A stretch of 64,000 nt of DNA from assembly GCA_947034895.1 (NCBI GenBank), contig OX344763.1, positions 1,180,501-1,244,500 on the forward strand, in the 5' to 3' direction. Under the pieces are notes generated by a model. That model worked only from the letters and a program-made list of their open reading frames with translations, did no database searches and was not told where the DNA came from. This DNA comes from Rhytidiadelphus loreus. Lineage: Eukaryota; Streptophyta; Bryopsida; Hypnales; Hylocomiaceae. The position numbers and the translations under genes were made by a program. Numbering within the stretch: position 1 is the first letter of the stretch; each line of letters starts with the position of its first letter. Below are positions 13,239 through 26,130 of the stretch, piece after piece.

Positions 13239-16200
13239 CAGCCCTCGGAAGTCACCGAAAACACCGATAGACGAAGTGCACAGAACACACAACGAGCAAG
13301 AAGCTCCCACACACAATCTGCCAAATGCAGACCCACGATAGGAAGCCCACAGCTCCCGGAGTCCAAAGCGTCCAAGGATAACGAGAATCCCAATCGAACT
13401 TTGACCAAAAATTAAATACACGCCCATGAAAAAAGTAGGTTTATGGATGGCAATCAAAAGCCGAAATCTGCAGTCACGGCTCGACCTAACATCAAACCCA
13501 CCCAAATATATTGCCCCGCCGATCCACACTTCGCTTGCAGTGGAACCAGGCGCACTAGGTCTCTGAAAGCATGTCCCACAGACGGGGAGCGGCAAACAAC
13601 GGCAGCAGACTCACGAAGCTTTTCTGTAGGTGGAGAACGCAGCAGCCGCTGCACTACCAGACTTTCCATGTAGGCAAAAGCACCCATGACACTTCTGTGG
13701 GCGTCAACAAACCCCGGAAAAAAAAAATTACAATCGGCGGACACCAAGATGCGGGTTGCAAGCGCGCGGCACCTATCCGGCGGCCAGAACAGGACCTCCA
13801 CCCGCTGCCACCATGCTGGCCATATTCTTCTGTACATCCACGTCCCTCTGTTGGCTTCCCTGTACATCCTGAACAAGGGACAATGCAACAACACCAGATC
13901 AAACTCACAAACCAAAAGCCTCCGACACACGCTTTCAGAAATTCTACTTCTGGTCTCCACTACATCCATGCTTTCGCGAAAACCCAAGGGGGACCTGACA
14001 AAAGGGAAGATCACGTACCCCCACTGGAGGAGCATTCTCTACACTATGCTGCAAGCCCGGAATCTGGAGCTGCTGCTGTTGCTGCTGTAGCATCTGGACT
14101 CGACAAATAGCACCACAACAATGGCTCAGCTCAGACACTCAGAACAACGACTCTTCAACAAGCTACACTTCACACGACCACTCATCTTCTGGCCTACTCA
14201 CAAACGGAAAACAGCACGCATCACGAAAATCTAACTCGCTTACTTGCTGCGGATGCAACAGCAGTTGCTGCTGCCCTCCGGCCGCGACTGGAAGGTTCTT
14301 CGAAAGATCCCTCAACACACCCTGGAAAACATTCCACGAAAAAAAAACATCAACTCGAGACACGTGCTCCGACAAAAGGCTAGAAAGACCATGTTGTCCA
14401 CCTGTGCACGTTCTCGTTCGACCTTCTCAAATCACACACCAACATCAGGCAGCTGCGTACCTTGTTGGCCCACATCAGGCCACAGGCATTGCACAGAGTG
14501 CGAGGCCCGGATGGGCCTCGTCGCATCATTGGAGTAGACCGCTCTCCGATTCCACAATGTACACACCTGCCGAGCGGGGAACAGAAAATCAGGGAAAATA
14601 TTCGCAGAAACAGGCCCTCCCAAAAGAACAGGCAACCAGACGACGCAAATAAGAATCCGTAGTCCAGGAACAAAACAATGCAAGAGCACTTGCAGCACGG
14701 AAAGTCACAAAGAAGGACGTACGTCACTTCGGGTTGAACTCCTCCAGGGCCTAAAGGCTGTCCAGCGGCCTGGGTACCATCCCAATTCGCAACGGCGCCG
14801 CCCTCTTCCTGACTGGGACGCGAAGAGGCGAACTGACCCTTCTTGCGCTGCATCCTGAACGCACTCTCAAGGTCACATCGTCAAAAATCCATCCGACCAC
14901 ACGCTATTGCAAAGCGTCCGGGATAAACAACAATCTGCTTCCCACGAAAGTGCGCTAGTAACGGACCACAAACAACACCGGCGGCTTTCGGATTCTCAAT
15001 CCCCCAGAAAAAATGACATGCCCACAATAAAAAGAAACTCCAAAATACCACCAGTCAAGAGGAAACTCAATCAAATGGCCGTCGGTCAACACAAACAAAG
15101 AACTACCTTTGAGCCACTTCTTTGCGAACGGTGTACCGAATCCGCTTGTCGTAGCAACGCTCTTTGCGCTTCTCCCGAAAACGCGTCAAAGAGGCCAGCC
15201 TTTGCGGCATGTTCATGCGCGCCGGGAGCTCCGTCATTCCCTGCGTCATACGAACAGGCACAAGCTCAAATCACATACCGGTGGGCATCTCCACACACAC
15301 AAAGCCACTCCCTCAAATACTGCGACAAAGCGTTCCGTCTGGACAGAGTGGAGCTGCTTTTCACCCGACCGCACATACAAGCTCATGTTGCAACAAGCGG
15401 AAAAAAAAGAGCACCTTGTGATGATGGTTGCTGGAAACATTGACACCCGACATGCCTGGAGGGATCTCGCGGCCGCCCAATAGAAGCAGCACAGCCTGGA
15501 CCTGCAACCAAAATGCACACACCTCACGCGATCAACTCGCAAACACAACTCGCAACGCGGGCCGCTGAAGAAGCCAACAATTGCTGGTCTACCGCAGCAT
15601 CTGGTCCTTCTGAAACACGCCATGTTCACATGCAGATACAAATTCGCTTGATCGAAGACGAACACCACAGTGAGAGTGCATTCCAGCACGGCATGATTGC
15701 ACTGAGGGTCGGATTGTTCTGTACCTTCTCCGGCGGCACGGTGTCGAACACATACACTTCGCCCTGGTAAGACAGCGTCAGCTGCGTGGAGCCCTGCGAG
15801 CGCACCGCCAGCGGCACGGGCTGATCGCCCGGGTGGCCGCCGCCGTCGGAGTGCATGTCCGCCTCGTCCAGCCCTTCCTCGTCGCCCGCGTCCTCGTCGT
15901 GCTCGTCGCCGCCGGCGCCGTTCTCGTCGTTGCCGTGATGCATGCCGTGGCCGTGGTGCACGTGGTGCACGTGCACGTGCTCGCCCTCCAAATGCCCCGG
16001 CCCGCGCTGCTGCTGCTCCACCCCCGCCCCCGCCTGACCGTCGGCGTCGCCGTGGCCGTGCACGTGCATCTCGTGCATGGCGTGGCCTAGTCCATGGCTC
16101 AGGCTGTGCGGGTGGTGGTGGAGTTGGCTGTGGTGCAGTTGCAGCGACTGGGCGTGCACGAGGTGGTCGGAGTCGGTGGTGGACATCCCGACACTACATC

Positions 16201-16557
16201 TACTTCTTCCGCCAAGGCCAATTGGAGCGCTTGTCCGCCCCCCCCAAGTCCTCAGACCAGAACCAGCCCTTTCGGCCCTGGGCTGCTAGCACTACTACTA
16301 CGACTACTCGGCTATCAATTAGTGGCGCAGTGTGATTCCTCACCTATTAACTAACGTGGTGCACCATGAGAAACTCGAACTCCAGAAATCGAACTAGTAC
16401 CGCCAAGCACAGTCAAGGTCATCTCCATGGATCATCGTCTCCTCGCGCACGACCCCACACGGCGCTGCATCCTCGGCTGCCGAGTGTTGTACCTACACCT
16501 GGGCAAGAAAGAATTCAGACACAACCACGATCAGTGGAAGAAACAGAATCAACAACC
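13239..16557 (-). repeat. Right arm of large inverted repeat (3319 bp)
   Basis: Reverse complement of 5564-8882 with no indel and a single substitution detected (16535). The arm contains the complete coding region of the second TIFY-GATA gene, all its introns and about 530 bp of downstream sequence. The outer flank (from 16558) is diverged homologous leader; the inner flank is unrelated to the other arm's flank. Confidence 0.95.
13773..16186 (-). CDS. TIFY-CCT-GATA zinc finger transcription factor (ZIM-like), copy 2
   Basis: Mirror image of copy 1. Exons in transcription order: 16186-15725, 15501-15415, 15240-15107, 14854-14723, 14566-14461, 14321-14244, 14093-14019 and 13868-13773. They encode a 389-residue protein predicted to be identical to copy 1: His-rich N-terminus, TIFY at 137-142, CCT at about 197-228, GATA finger C273/C276/C297/C300 and a Gln-rich C-terminus. 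All splice sites are preserved, so both copies should be functional. The genes are convergent with 3' ends facing the spacer. The leaders outside the identical arm have diverged, so the copies could be expressed differently while making the same protein. The alternative is that one arm is an assembly artefact; diverged but homologous outer flanks argue against a trivial one. Confidence 0.92.
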
Positions 16558-17960
16558 ACGTTGGGCAGAAACCACCTGGGGTAACATCGTGAGCTACCTA
16601 AAAAAGAGCGCAACATGGGAGTGACCTAGGAAAGACAGTATGCTGAATAAGTATCTTGTAATGTGGCTCCGGAGAGGATGTGCTTAGATAGACTGATATA
16701 TTGTTACGCATGTGGAAGAGCGTCGATAACTGGTACTGATTATGGAAGCAGGACGAAGAGACGAGTACTGCTCAGGCCTCATCACCCTGAAATGCAAATC
16801 TCTGGTTCATTTCCTCCATGTAAATTAGCACTCTACCCTCAAGGAATTTCGGAAGAGGAAGCCACACGCTATGACCATGAAAACAACAACAAATGCTATG
16901 AACCAACACCTGTTTCATCGATGTCGGTCCCTTGTCAACAGAGTAATGGGAAAACCGATCCCTGGTCATACCTCAACCCTAAATTGCAGCTCAGAAACAG
17001 CAGTTCTTGTGATTTATGTCAACACGACATCGATTCGACCTAAATTAAACCTAACGTTCAAACGCAAGGAGCATCATAATAAAGCTTAAGTTTCCGGAGA
17101 GCGACCTGGCAGCTTTCTTTTCGCCCCAATTTCTGGCACAAGTCTAAATCTCACTATGAATATCGCAAAAAGATCAGTACCACTCGAATTCAAATAAAAG
17201 CAACACGAGAACCTGTTCGACAAAATTGGACCGTAAAATAGAATTTCAACGCCCTCCAACCGATGCCTAGAGCTCACAACGCTCCTCGTCAACGCCTCCG
17301 CAAGAATTCCAAACAAAAAATTCCAGAAATATACAAATAATCCGCCGCTGCCCCAACCAAAAATTTCCGCACATCCCCAAAAGCAAACCACCACAGCTTC
17401 GATCGTCCCCCCCAAAATCCCCCTGAATCCTCACTGCCCTTCCCTGATTTTCCAAACCCAGGCCCAAATCACGACCTCTCGCCGTATCTCCCCGCGACAA
17501 AAGTCACAAAAAGTCACAAAAAACTTTCCCAACCCAACCCTCCCCAACCAATTTCGAAAAGCGACGAAACCCAAAATTCGACAATACCCACCTCGCAAAA
17601 GGAAAAAACGTCGCAGGAGGAGCCCACGAATGGTGTAGAGAGGCGTCACGTCAGCGCCATAGCCGGTGCCGGACCTCGGACATTGTGAAATTCGCCGCAA
17701 TGCGAGCCCATGAAACGAAGCGAAACTATATGGTTGCAGGGCGGAAAAATGTGAGTGATGGTGCGTTGGAACGGGAATGGCAGAGCTATTTGGTGAGGTG
17801 CTGGGGTGTTGTTGTGTTGTTATGCTGCAGGCTATGGCGATAGCGATGGCGATGCCGAAGGTGGATTGTAAGAGAGCGACGGAGGAAGGAAGGAAGGTCA
17901 AGCGGAAGACAGGGCGGGGAGAGGTCGAGGGCTGTAAGCGTAATCCTCATGTGCAGATGA
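16187..17960 (-). promoter_or_regulatory. Promoter and 5' leader of TIFY-GATA gene copy 2
   Basis: GC-richer sequence upstream of the copy 2 start. From 16558 outward it differs from the copy 1 leader but keeps blocks of identity in the same order: 16972-16995, about 17038-17058, about 17240-17320, about 17560-17600 and 17706-17722. Between 17640 and 17722 both leaders share 'caccggctatggc..tgacgt' on the gene strand, a G-box/CRE-like ACGT core. Open frames here (for example 16663-17043 on plus) look like chance. Confidence 0.5.
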
Positions 17961-18034
17961 GTTCCGTGGGTCTTTTCAGCTTTTCAGTTCCGAGGGCCTT
18001 ACTTTATTTTACCTGGGGGTAAGAACGAAGGAGT

Positions 18035-18229
18035 AGGCTACACCGATTTGTCCTAATAGTGTGGGTGAGGGAATTAGCATCGCTTAAAAAAATTAGTGTC
18101 ACTTCAAAATACAATTTTGGTGGAAATTGGTAACCACACAAAACAACATTTTAACCTAGAATTATTCAAAATAGTGTGACTTTGGTAAATTAGTGTCACA
18201 AGCATTATTAGGACAAATTTGTGTAGCCT
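18035..18229. mobile_element. Short inverted-repeat element (MITE-like)
   Basis: The left end 'aggctacaccgatttgtcc' and the right end 'ggacaaatttgtgtagcct' are inverted repeats of about 30 bp enclosing 195 bp. A related inverted copy of the inner part ('agtgtgacttt..aaattagtgtcac') appears at 18366-18400, so several copies or a larger foldback lie between 18035 and 18530. Non-coding; superfamily not assigned. Confidence 0.55.
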
Positions 18230-21200
18230 TTTATTCATTATTGTCCCTTAAATGCCTTTTTATTTTAGGGATTTTTAAAAAAAAATCACTTTTAAAGTAC
18301 ATGCACTCATAATCAACAGTGACAGCAACTAAGCACAATTATTGCGTTGATTTGTGGTAACTATGCTTGTGACACTAATTTACTAAAGTCACACTATTTT
18401 GAATTAGTGCAGGTTGAAATATTGGTGTATTGTATTAAATTTCACAAGAATAAAATTTGTAGTGGTACTAATTTTATAGGGTGAATCTAATTCTCACTAT
18501 CAATAATAGGACAAATTAGTGTATTAGTAGTACAATTGTTGCAATGTTTGCAACAACACACATGTTATATAAGAAAATGTAGTATAGAGTAGTTTCTTTA
18601 GATTGCTAAAAGTGAGTTTTGAACTCAAGAATATTTCCAAATTTTGGATGAAAATATGTAAGGATGAAAACATGACCATTCCTAGAATGAAAACATGACA
18701 ACATTTGTAACACTACATATTTAATATTATAAAATATAAAATATATTTTCTTTTTAGCAAGAGAATGATGATTCCAACACACTTTAGCATGCATTATTTG
18801 GGTACCTTATCAATAAGTTATAAAATTTCAAACTATTGTGTATAGGTGTACTAAAATGGACACTAGATTCTCCAAAGATCTCACATGTTGATTATACATG
18901 CTTTTTTTCATCACTATCTAAGGTTTATTGTTCTTTGGTGCCTAACCTTTTTTCAAGTGAAACAACAACAAAAAAATATCAGTGAACAATATTTGAGCCT
19001 TGTACACTAATTGAAATAGATAGTATAGAAGACTGCATTATATTGAATTTATCTAAAATGCTATAAACATCTATATTAGTGCATCTATTAATTTCTTATA
19101 ATTTTCAAGTTAATGAGAAATAGTATTAATATTGTCAAACATTTCTACTTAAACTAATTGGAGTACTTCTGTTAACCTTGCAAATTTACTTTGGCTTCCC
19201 TTTGACAACTCAATTATTATAAGTGAAAGGGAAGATTGACAAATCTCTATTAAATATTTAATATATTTCAAATAAAATTGCAATAAATGCTTAAAATAAA
19301 TAAGAATTCTCAAGATTACATTCTCTTCATAATAATGAAATTATTAAAAAATTATACTTCCTAAATGTTTAGTAGTAATTTTTGCTAAGCTTGTTGTACA
19401 ACTATGTATTCAAATATTGATCTCAACACAAACTTTGGATGAATTTTGTCAAACTAATTGATTTGATTTATTATAAAAAATGAAAAATTACATCCATTTA
19501 CAAAATTAGTATTGCTATAAAAAAACATGGAAATTTATACAAGGTAGTAATATTTCAACTTGCACTAATTTAAAATATTGTGTCTTTGATAAATTAGTAT
19601 CACATGCACTAATAGGAGATCTAATGTTGTGAAAATACTTTAAAAATAAAATGTAGATGAAAGTAGATGAAAATTGGATGAACAGAGATAAATATAGATG
19701 AAAAATGAATGACAATTCATTACTTGTGGTAAAATGAAAATAATAAAGATCACATTATATTGATTTTATCTAATACACCATAAACTTCAATATTAGTTCA
19801 CTTCACAAATTTTTATAATTCCCAAATTAGTGCAAGTTAGTGTTATTGCTATGGCATACAATAATTGAATGAACTTGAGTATCTTAACTAAGGTAAACTA
19901 CCACATTACAGAATAAATGGGAGCAAGCCCATTGTGGACAAAGTTTTAATGGGTGGTGTACATTTCAAAACTTAAATATACACCACTATTATAATTTTGC
20001 CCACAATGGGCTTGCTCCCATTTATTCCATAATGGGGTAGTTTACCTTATGCCAAGCACCAACTTCAAAGTAATGAAGATTATATAGTAGACATAGAATA
20101 ATGTAAGGAATTTATAAGAAATGAAAAAATTGATGGTGAAAATTATTTAAACAATAAATCCTAAATTTATAGTATTTAAAAATAAATTAAGCATAAAATC
20201 AGCATTAAAATTTTAAATATTAAAAAATCGTCCTTAAAAAAACACATAAAGTACCAACAATTTTAAGGGGAATAATTATAATGATTACAAACAAAACAAC
20301 ACCAATCAAATATTTGTTCAATTTTTTTTGATGTTTAACCCTCCAGATTTATGGTGTAAATTATTTTTTGGATGCACATTTTTGCAACAAATTGAAGGAT
20401 GTAATTTTCCAACATGAGCAAGTTTGGATATGTTTCCTATGAATTATTAAGTATTTGAACTCAGAAATTCATATATAATAATTTTTTAAAGACTCTTGAA
20501 GAATTGATACAACAATTGTTTTGCCACTCGAGGCTATTGCACTTCAATTGTATTAAAAAAATTGTTTAGCTATAAAAATTGTGTTTTAAAACTTGTTCCC
20601 CCTTCTTGTGCATGTTGCTCTAATACAGAAAGGTCATTATTGAAATTTTGGTGGGTTTCTTGATATTTTTTCAAAGTTTTATTGTTTGAAAATGAATCTT
20701 GGAAATACATAGTGTAGACATCTTTTACAAAGTAGATTAAAGTTTGATATTTTGTAAGCTAGCAATCAATCTAAGGATGAATATCATTTCTAAAGCTGCA
20801 AATTAAATCCCACATCTTCTAATTTTGAAGTTAAGATACTCCTCACAACAGTAATAAAAAATAAAATGTTATATATTTTAATCACATATATTTTGCCAAA
20901 GCTAAAGAATGTAAGTTTGAAACTCTCTATGGAGTTCTAAATGAAGGTAAGATCAGGAAATTACAATTACAATTGTCATTCTTTACATTTTATTCATTGA
21001 AAAATCTTTCGACTTTCAATGCAAAGAAATTTTAGGAATAAATAGATTTTTAAGCATGATGATTTTAAATTTAAGTATAATTTGAAAATTTGAAAAATAT
21101 AAATATAAATACAAATATAATTTTAATTTGATTTTGTAGCATTTGGTTTTGAGAATAACGATGCTAGTATGTGAGTATGGAAATGTGAGCATATGAGCCT

Positions 21201-23880
21201 TGAGCATATGCATAAGTAGGTATCTTACAACCATTGAAGGTGCTTATAACATAAACACTTATAATTTAGGTATCTATAACATAGATATCCTATAATCATG
21301 GAAAGATTTTATAATATGAACATCTATAACTTAGGTGTGTAGTCTTTAGGCTCATGGGCTAATGATCTAAGGCTCACATAATAGCACCCTTCCTTTTGAG
21401 AATTCATCAAAAGAAAAATTTCTATTTTATTTTAGCATTTAGATTTTGGGGTTTGTTGAAACTTTCACCTTCTATTATTTTGTGAATAAAAGAAAAAAGT
21501 GTTGATGGTGAAAACATCAATACTTTCTCCTTATAGTAAATTTTAAGAAAATACTCTAATTTGTATAACGACTAAACAACTAAGGATGATTTGTAGGTAA
21601 AAAAAATATAGAATAAGCCAAAAAAATTCATTTTGGATTTCTGGTGTTTTGACCACAATCAAAAATCAATTTTTTTTAAGACTTCAACCATACATAAATG
21701 TTTTAGACCATTTTGAGAGTGTGGAAAAAAAATCTGGCCCATTTGATGACGTGTTTTTAAAGATTATAACATTTGAAGTTTGAAAAAAGGTTTTATTGTC
21801 CTTGCCCAATGCCGACCTAGGTAAGCACACTTTGAGTCTTCATGGAGTGAGATTTTTGGTCTACATGAAGTTTAGAAAATAGTCCATTTAGTAGTATATC
21901 TTTTTAGGTACATGCATACAAAATTTTAGAAGCAAATGATGGGTTTAGTATACTCTAAATCATCCTATAATACAAACATGTCTACAATTGGTTAATACAC
22001 TTGTTACTTTTTGACAATTCTTTGTGAATTGAGAATTTTTTTGAGAAATCCTAATGGTGAAAATATACATCCAAATACCTCTTACAAATATAAAAAATTA
22101 CATTTGGGAAAAAACTTATTACTTCAACACTTGTGCTAATTTTTCCTTCCCCTCGCTTCAAAGCTTACAATGCTTCATGGAAACCAAAGCATGCTCTAAT
22201 GCAACATTGCCTTCCCGTGTTTCTTACATGTCCTTCTATTACCATCACGAACCAAATTGTGTTAGTCATGTCATGGGGCATAGTAAATGAACATAGATGT
22301 TGTGTTCAAGTCCCCTCTAAATTGGCCAAGCCCTCCTAAAATTGTCCAAGCTTCTTCCCATCTAATATTGCTCAAGACCCCTTTCTCAAAGTGGCAAAAT
22401 ATTTGAAACCCCCATGCAGAAGCCCCCACAAACTTGGTGGGGTCTTCACCACAAATACTATGATTTTTTGGAGTACATGTAGAACCTCTCATAATTCATA
22501 GTGCTGAGACTATGTACTAAGAGAGGTTTTATGCATTTAGAGAAGCCATAAATCATGTGTCTTTCTATCTTGAATCAAGTGCAAGCCCACCTATTGTCTC
22601 CAAACTTTCTTATTGCATATTATGCACTCAGGAAGTATGCAATAAGAGGTTCTACATGTACTACGAACACACACCTATTAGGCAATTGTTGCTCGTTTCA
22701 CTCCAATTCTTTTGGACTTGATATCTATATATCTATATCTCTCTCTATACATAGAGAGAGATTTTTACACACATATATACACACAATCATGAAAATTTAG
22801 AAAACACCTAAAAAGCGTTTGTAGATACTACCCAAACTTTGAGATGATGTTGAATGATCAAATTGTCCTTAATGGATAAATTAGTGATGGTACAAATTTA
22901 GTGTCACTATTGAAAATTTATGATGGTGCAAACTCAATGTCATTGTAGAAATTTTAGAAGGAAAAATTAGAATCATTACATTATTTTTCAGACTAGTAGG
23001 AGACTATGAGTTCCCCGATGTTTCTGGACTGTGGGAACATCGCAGGACTAGCAATTCCATGTGGTAGAGAGACTGCCATGTTGGACTACATAAATAAATT
23101 AATCTTTGAATATTTTTAATATGTAATAATAATTATAATTTTTATAATTATTTGAATTTTTTAATAAATAATTGATTTTTTTTAATTTAATAATTTAATA
23201 ATTTGAATGTATGGCCATGGTTCATAGTATGGTAAACCATGGCCGAACAATCTGTTAGAGGCCTCATATCTCCCCTAATGCTCTTTCAAATTTTGTTTTT
23301 TGTGAAAATTGATATAATAGAATATTATTTCAATCTACATTGATTTAATTAGTTCACAAATAATATGACTTTGGTAAGTTAATGTCACATGCATTAAGAA
23401 GACAATTCAATGTAGTAAAAAATAGAGCTTTTTTTTTTCATTTAAAAAAGTACTATTAATAACATTATCAATATAAAACAAAACCCACTTAATGTGCACT
23501 AGTGTGCCTTGTACCGTTGCCACAACCAAAATAAAAGTAAAAAATATTTTTAAATTTTTAAATTTTTAAAAACTTTGAAATTCAATTTCTTTTAGCTACG
23601 AATGACTTTGTTGTAGTACAAGAGGTTGCATTCTTGATTTGAATAGAAAGTTATATGCATAAAAGAGTGCAAGGGCTTTGTTTCATGGCATTTAAACTTG
23701 CAATGTGAAAGTTATGGTTATTCCAAAATAAAAGATAATCTAATTCAATTTTGTAATTCATAAAAACTTTGAAATTCCATAATTTTCTCACCGTAGGTCC
23801 AAATGCCACAAAACCAAGTCCGTGCACCCCTCCTAATGAAGAGTTTTTCACTGGTATCAAGAATATGTTGGGTGGACTTA
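18230..23880. other. Gene-free AT-rich stretch
   Basis: No exon or protein domain could be recognised on either strand; all open frames are short and AT-biased. It contains one clear foldback element (19891-20047) and a short inverted pair 'tacatgtagaacctct'/'agaggttctacatgta' around 22470 and 22650. Microsatellite-like 'atctatatatctatatctctctc' lies at about 22720-22765. Confidence 0.6.
19891..20047. mobile_element. Foldback MITE of 157 bp with TA flanks
   Basis: Arms of roughly 80 bp are near-perfect inverted repeats: 'aggtaaactacc' at the left end, 'ggtagtttacct' at the right, and 'aataaatgggagcaagccc' inside both arms. TA dinucleotides flank it at 19889-19890 and 20048-20049, as for Tc1/mariner-type MITEs. 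The transcript or single strand would fold into a long hairpin. Confidence 0.75.
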
Positions 23881-23889
23881 TGGATTCTT

Positions 23890-24135
23890 AGACTTAACTT
23901 ATATCAAAGGCATCTTCAAAACTTCTCATCTGTGTACAACTTGATTGCTTGAAGCACGGATCGAAGGTTCTTTTCAATCACTTCACTTATATCAAAGGCA
24001 TCTTGAAAACTTCTCATTTGTGTGCACCTTGATTGCTTGAAGTATGTATCAAAGGTTCTTTTCAATTACTTGTACTCATATCGAAGTTTTTTTTTAATTA
24101 CTTGTACTCATATCAAAGGTTCTTTTCAATGGATA
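23890..24135. repeat. Tandem repeat, about 95-bp unit then about 35-bp units
   Basis: The segment 'cttatatcaaaggcatctt' through 'ggttcttttcaatcactt' occurs twice in tandem with few changes. It is followed by shorter direct repeats built on 'acttgtactcatatc.aaggttctttt'. Non-coding. Confidence 0.7.
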
Positions 24136-24829
24136 TTAAGAGATAATAGATATTAGTCCTTTTCATTCCTTCACAATGTGTGTTATTAGGTACTGGGTCT
24201 AGGTACTGGTTTTATTGTTTTAGGTACTCGTACGGGTTCTAGTACTATTATTCATTCTAAATACAATACTAGATCTAGTGTCTAATCTTTACACCTACTA
24301 ACTAATTGGTGACACAATATCCACTAATTAATTTGTAACAGGATTCCTACTAATTCACTAATGAGATAAAATCAATTAAGGTAGAAGACCTGTTATGTGA
24401 CAATTTTCACCAGTTTATGGCCAATTTATATTTGTAGAATTCATTTGAAGGTTTAGAATGTGACTCAAATAGTGTGACTTTTGAATTGTGGCATGGATAG
24501 GGTCTCTTACCTTAACTAAGTATTAAATATTTTAGCTATAGGATTTGGCAAAAAGCATTTAAAAAAATAAAATTCCCAAAATTTTAGGAAAGTTATTTTT
24601 CAAAAATAAGATGTAAACATAGTGAAAAAATGATATATTTTAACATATGCCAAACCTTATTCTTTGGAAAAAATAAATATTCAATAGAGATGTGTGCCCT
24701 TCACTTCACTTGTAATAGTACAATAACCAATAAAGATAATATTAATAGTGTATCTTTTAAATTAGCAATCACCCCCAAAACAAATCATCAAAAGCTATCA
24801 CTAAGTTACTCTAATATCCTATAGGGTTG

Positions 24830-26130
24830 ACTATAACTTTCACACTATGGGTCCAAACGCCATGAAACTAACACGAATAGAATAGAAAGCTTTATGCACA
24901 AAGAAGTCCAAGGGTTTTGTTTTGTAGCTTTTAGATATGCCCATATGAAAGTCATGTTTTTTTCCAGAATAAAAAATAATTTAATTCAATTTTTTAATTA
25001 AAAAAATCCATAACTTTTCCATACACCATAAAATTGGCACAAATCAAAAGCTTTTTGCACAAAGAAGTGCGTAGACTTTGTTTCATGATGTTTGGACCTT
25101 GCAATGTAAAAGTTATGATTTTTTCAAAATAAAAGATAAATTAAATCAATTTTTGAATTCATAAAAACTTTGAAATTCAATAACTTTCGCACCATTTGTC
25201 CAAACGCTACGAAACAAAGTCCGTGCAACCTTCTCACAAAGAGCTTTCCAATGGTACTGATAACTCTGTCAACGGACATATAGTTTCTTAGATCTCAATG
25301 TATCAAATGAACCAAAAAAACAAAAAACACCTAACTTAAGGTATAGACTAGTGTGCACTGTACGTTTGTACCATGGGTACAACCAAAAGAAAAGAAAAAA
25401 TGATTTTCTATTTTTTTCAAATAATTAAAACTTTTAAATTCAATAACTTTCACACTGTCATGTTAGAGTGTGTGTTCTTAGTACAAACAGAAAGCTTTAT
25501 GCACAAAGAAGTGCAAGGGGGGTGTTTTGTAGTGTTTGGACATGCCATGTGAAAGTTATCCTTTTTTTCTGAAATAAAAGATAATTTAATTCAACTTTTT
25601 AAATTAAAAAAATTCATAACTTTCACATTGTAGGTCTAAACACCACGAAACTAGCATAAGTAGAAAGTTTTTTTGCACGAAGGAGTGCAAGGGATTTGTT
25701 TCGTGGCATTTGGACCTACAACGTGAAAGTTATGATTTTTCCAAAATAAAAGATAATTGAAATCAATTATTTAATTAAAAAATCCATCACTTTCACACTA
25801 TAGGTCCAAACGCCACAAAATTGGCATGAATAGAAAGTTATATGTACAAGGGAGTGCAAAGACTTTGTTTTATGGTGTTTAGATTTGTAATGTAAAAGTT
25901 ATGATTTTTTCAAAATAAAAGAGAATTTAAATCAAATTTTGATTCATAAAAAACTTTGAAATTCACATTGCTTCTCTATACATGCACCACAAAACAAAGT
26001 TTGTACACCCCTCCTAGCTAAGAGCTTTCGAGCAGTACCAAGAACATGACCGGATACTACACGGTTTCTTAGATCTCAGTGTATCAAACAAACAAAATAA
26101 AACAAACAACCTAACTTAAGGTATAGATAA
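24830..26130. repeat. Degenerate repeat array with alternating orientation
   Basis: A motif of the form 'aactttcacac.ataggtccaaacgccac' recurs about every 150-330 bp (near 24836, 25014, 25180, 25440, 25615, 25787 and 25965). It alternates with its own inverse ('gtggcatttggacctacaacgtgaaagttat', near 24925, 25095, 25540, 25700 and 25875) separated by 'aaaataaaagataatt..aatcaattttt'. Each unit is therefore an imperfect palindrome repeated in series. A single related unit lies at 23570-23850. No coding function seen. Confidence 0.65.

Noticed and set aside
16663..17043. 126-residue plus-strand open frame
   Set aside because: It overlaps the region homologous to the copy 1 leader, where the frame is not conserved, and has no recognisable domain; treated as chance.
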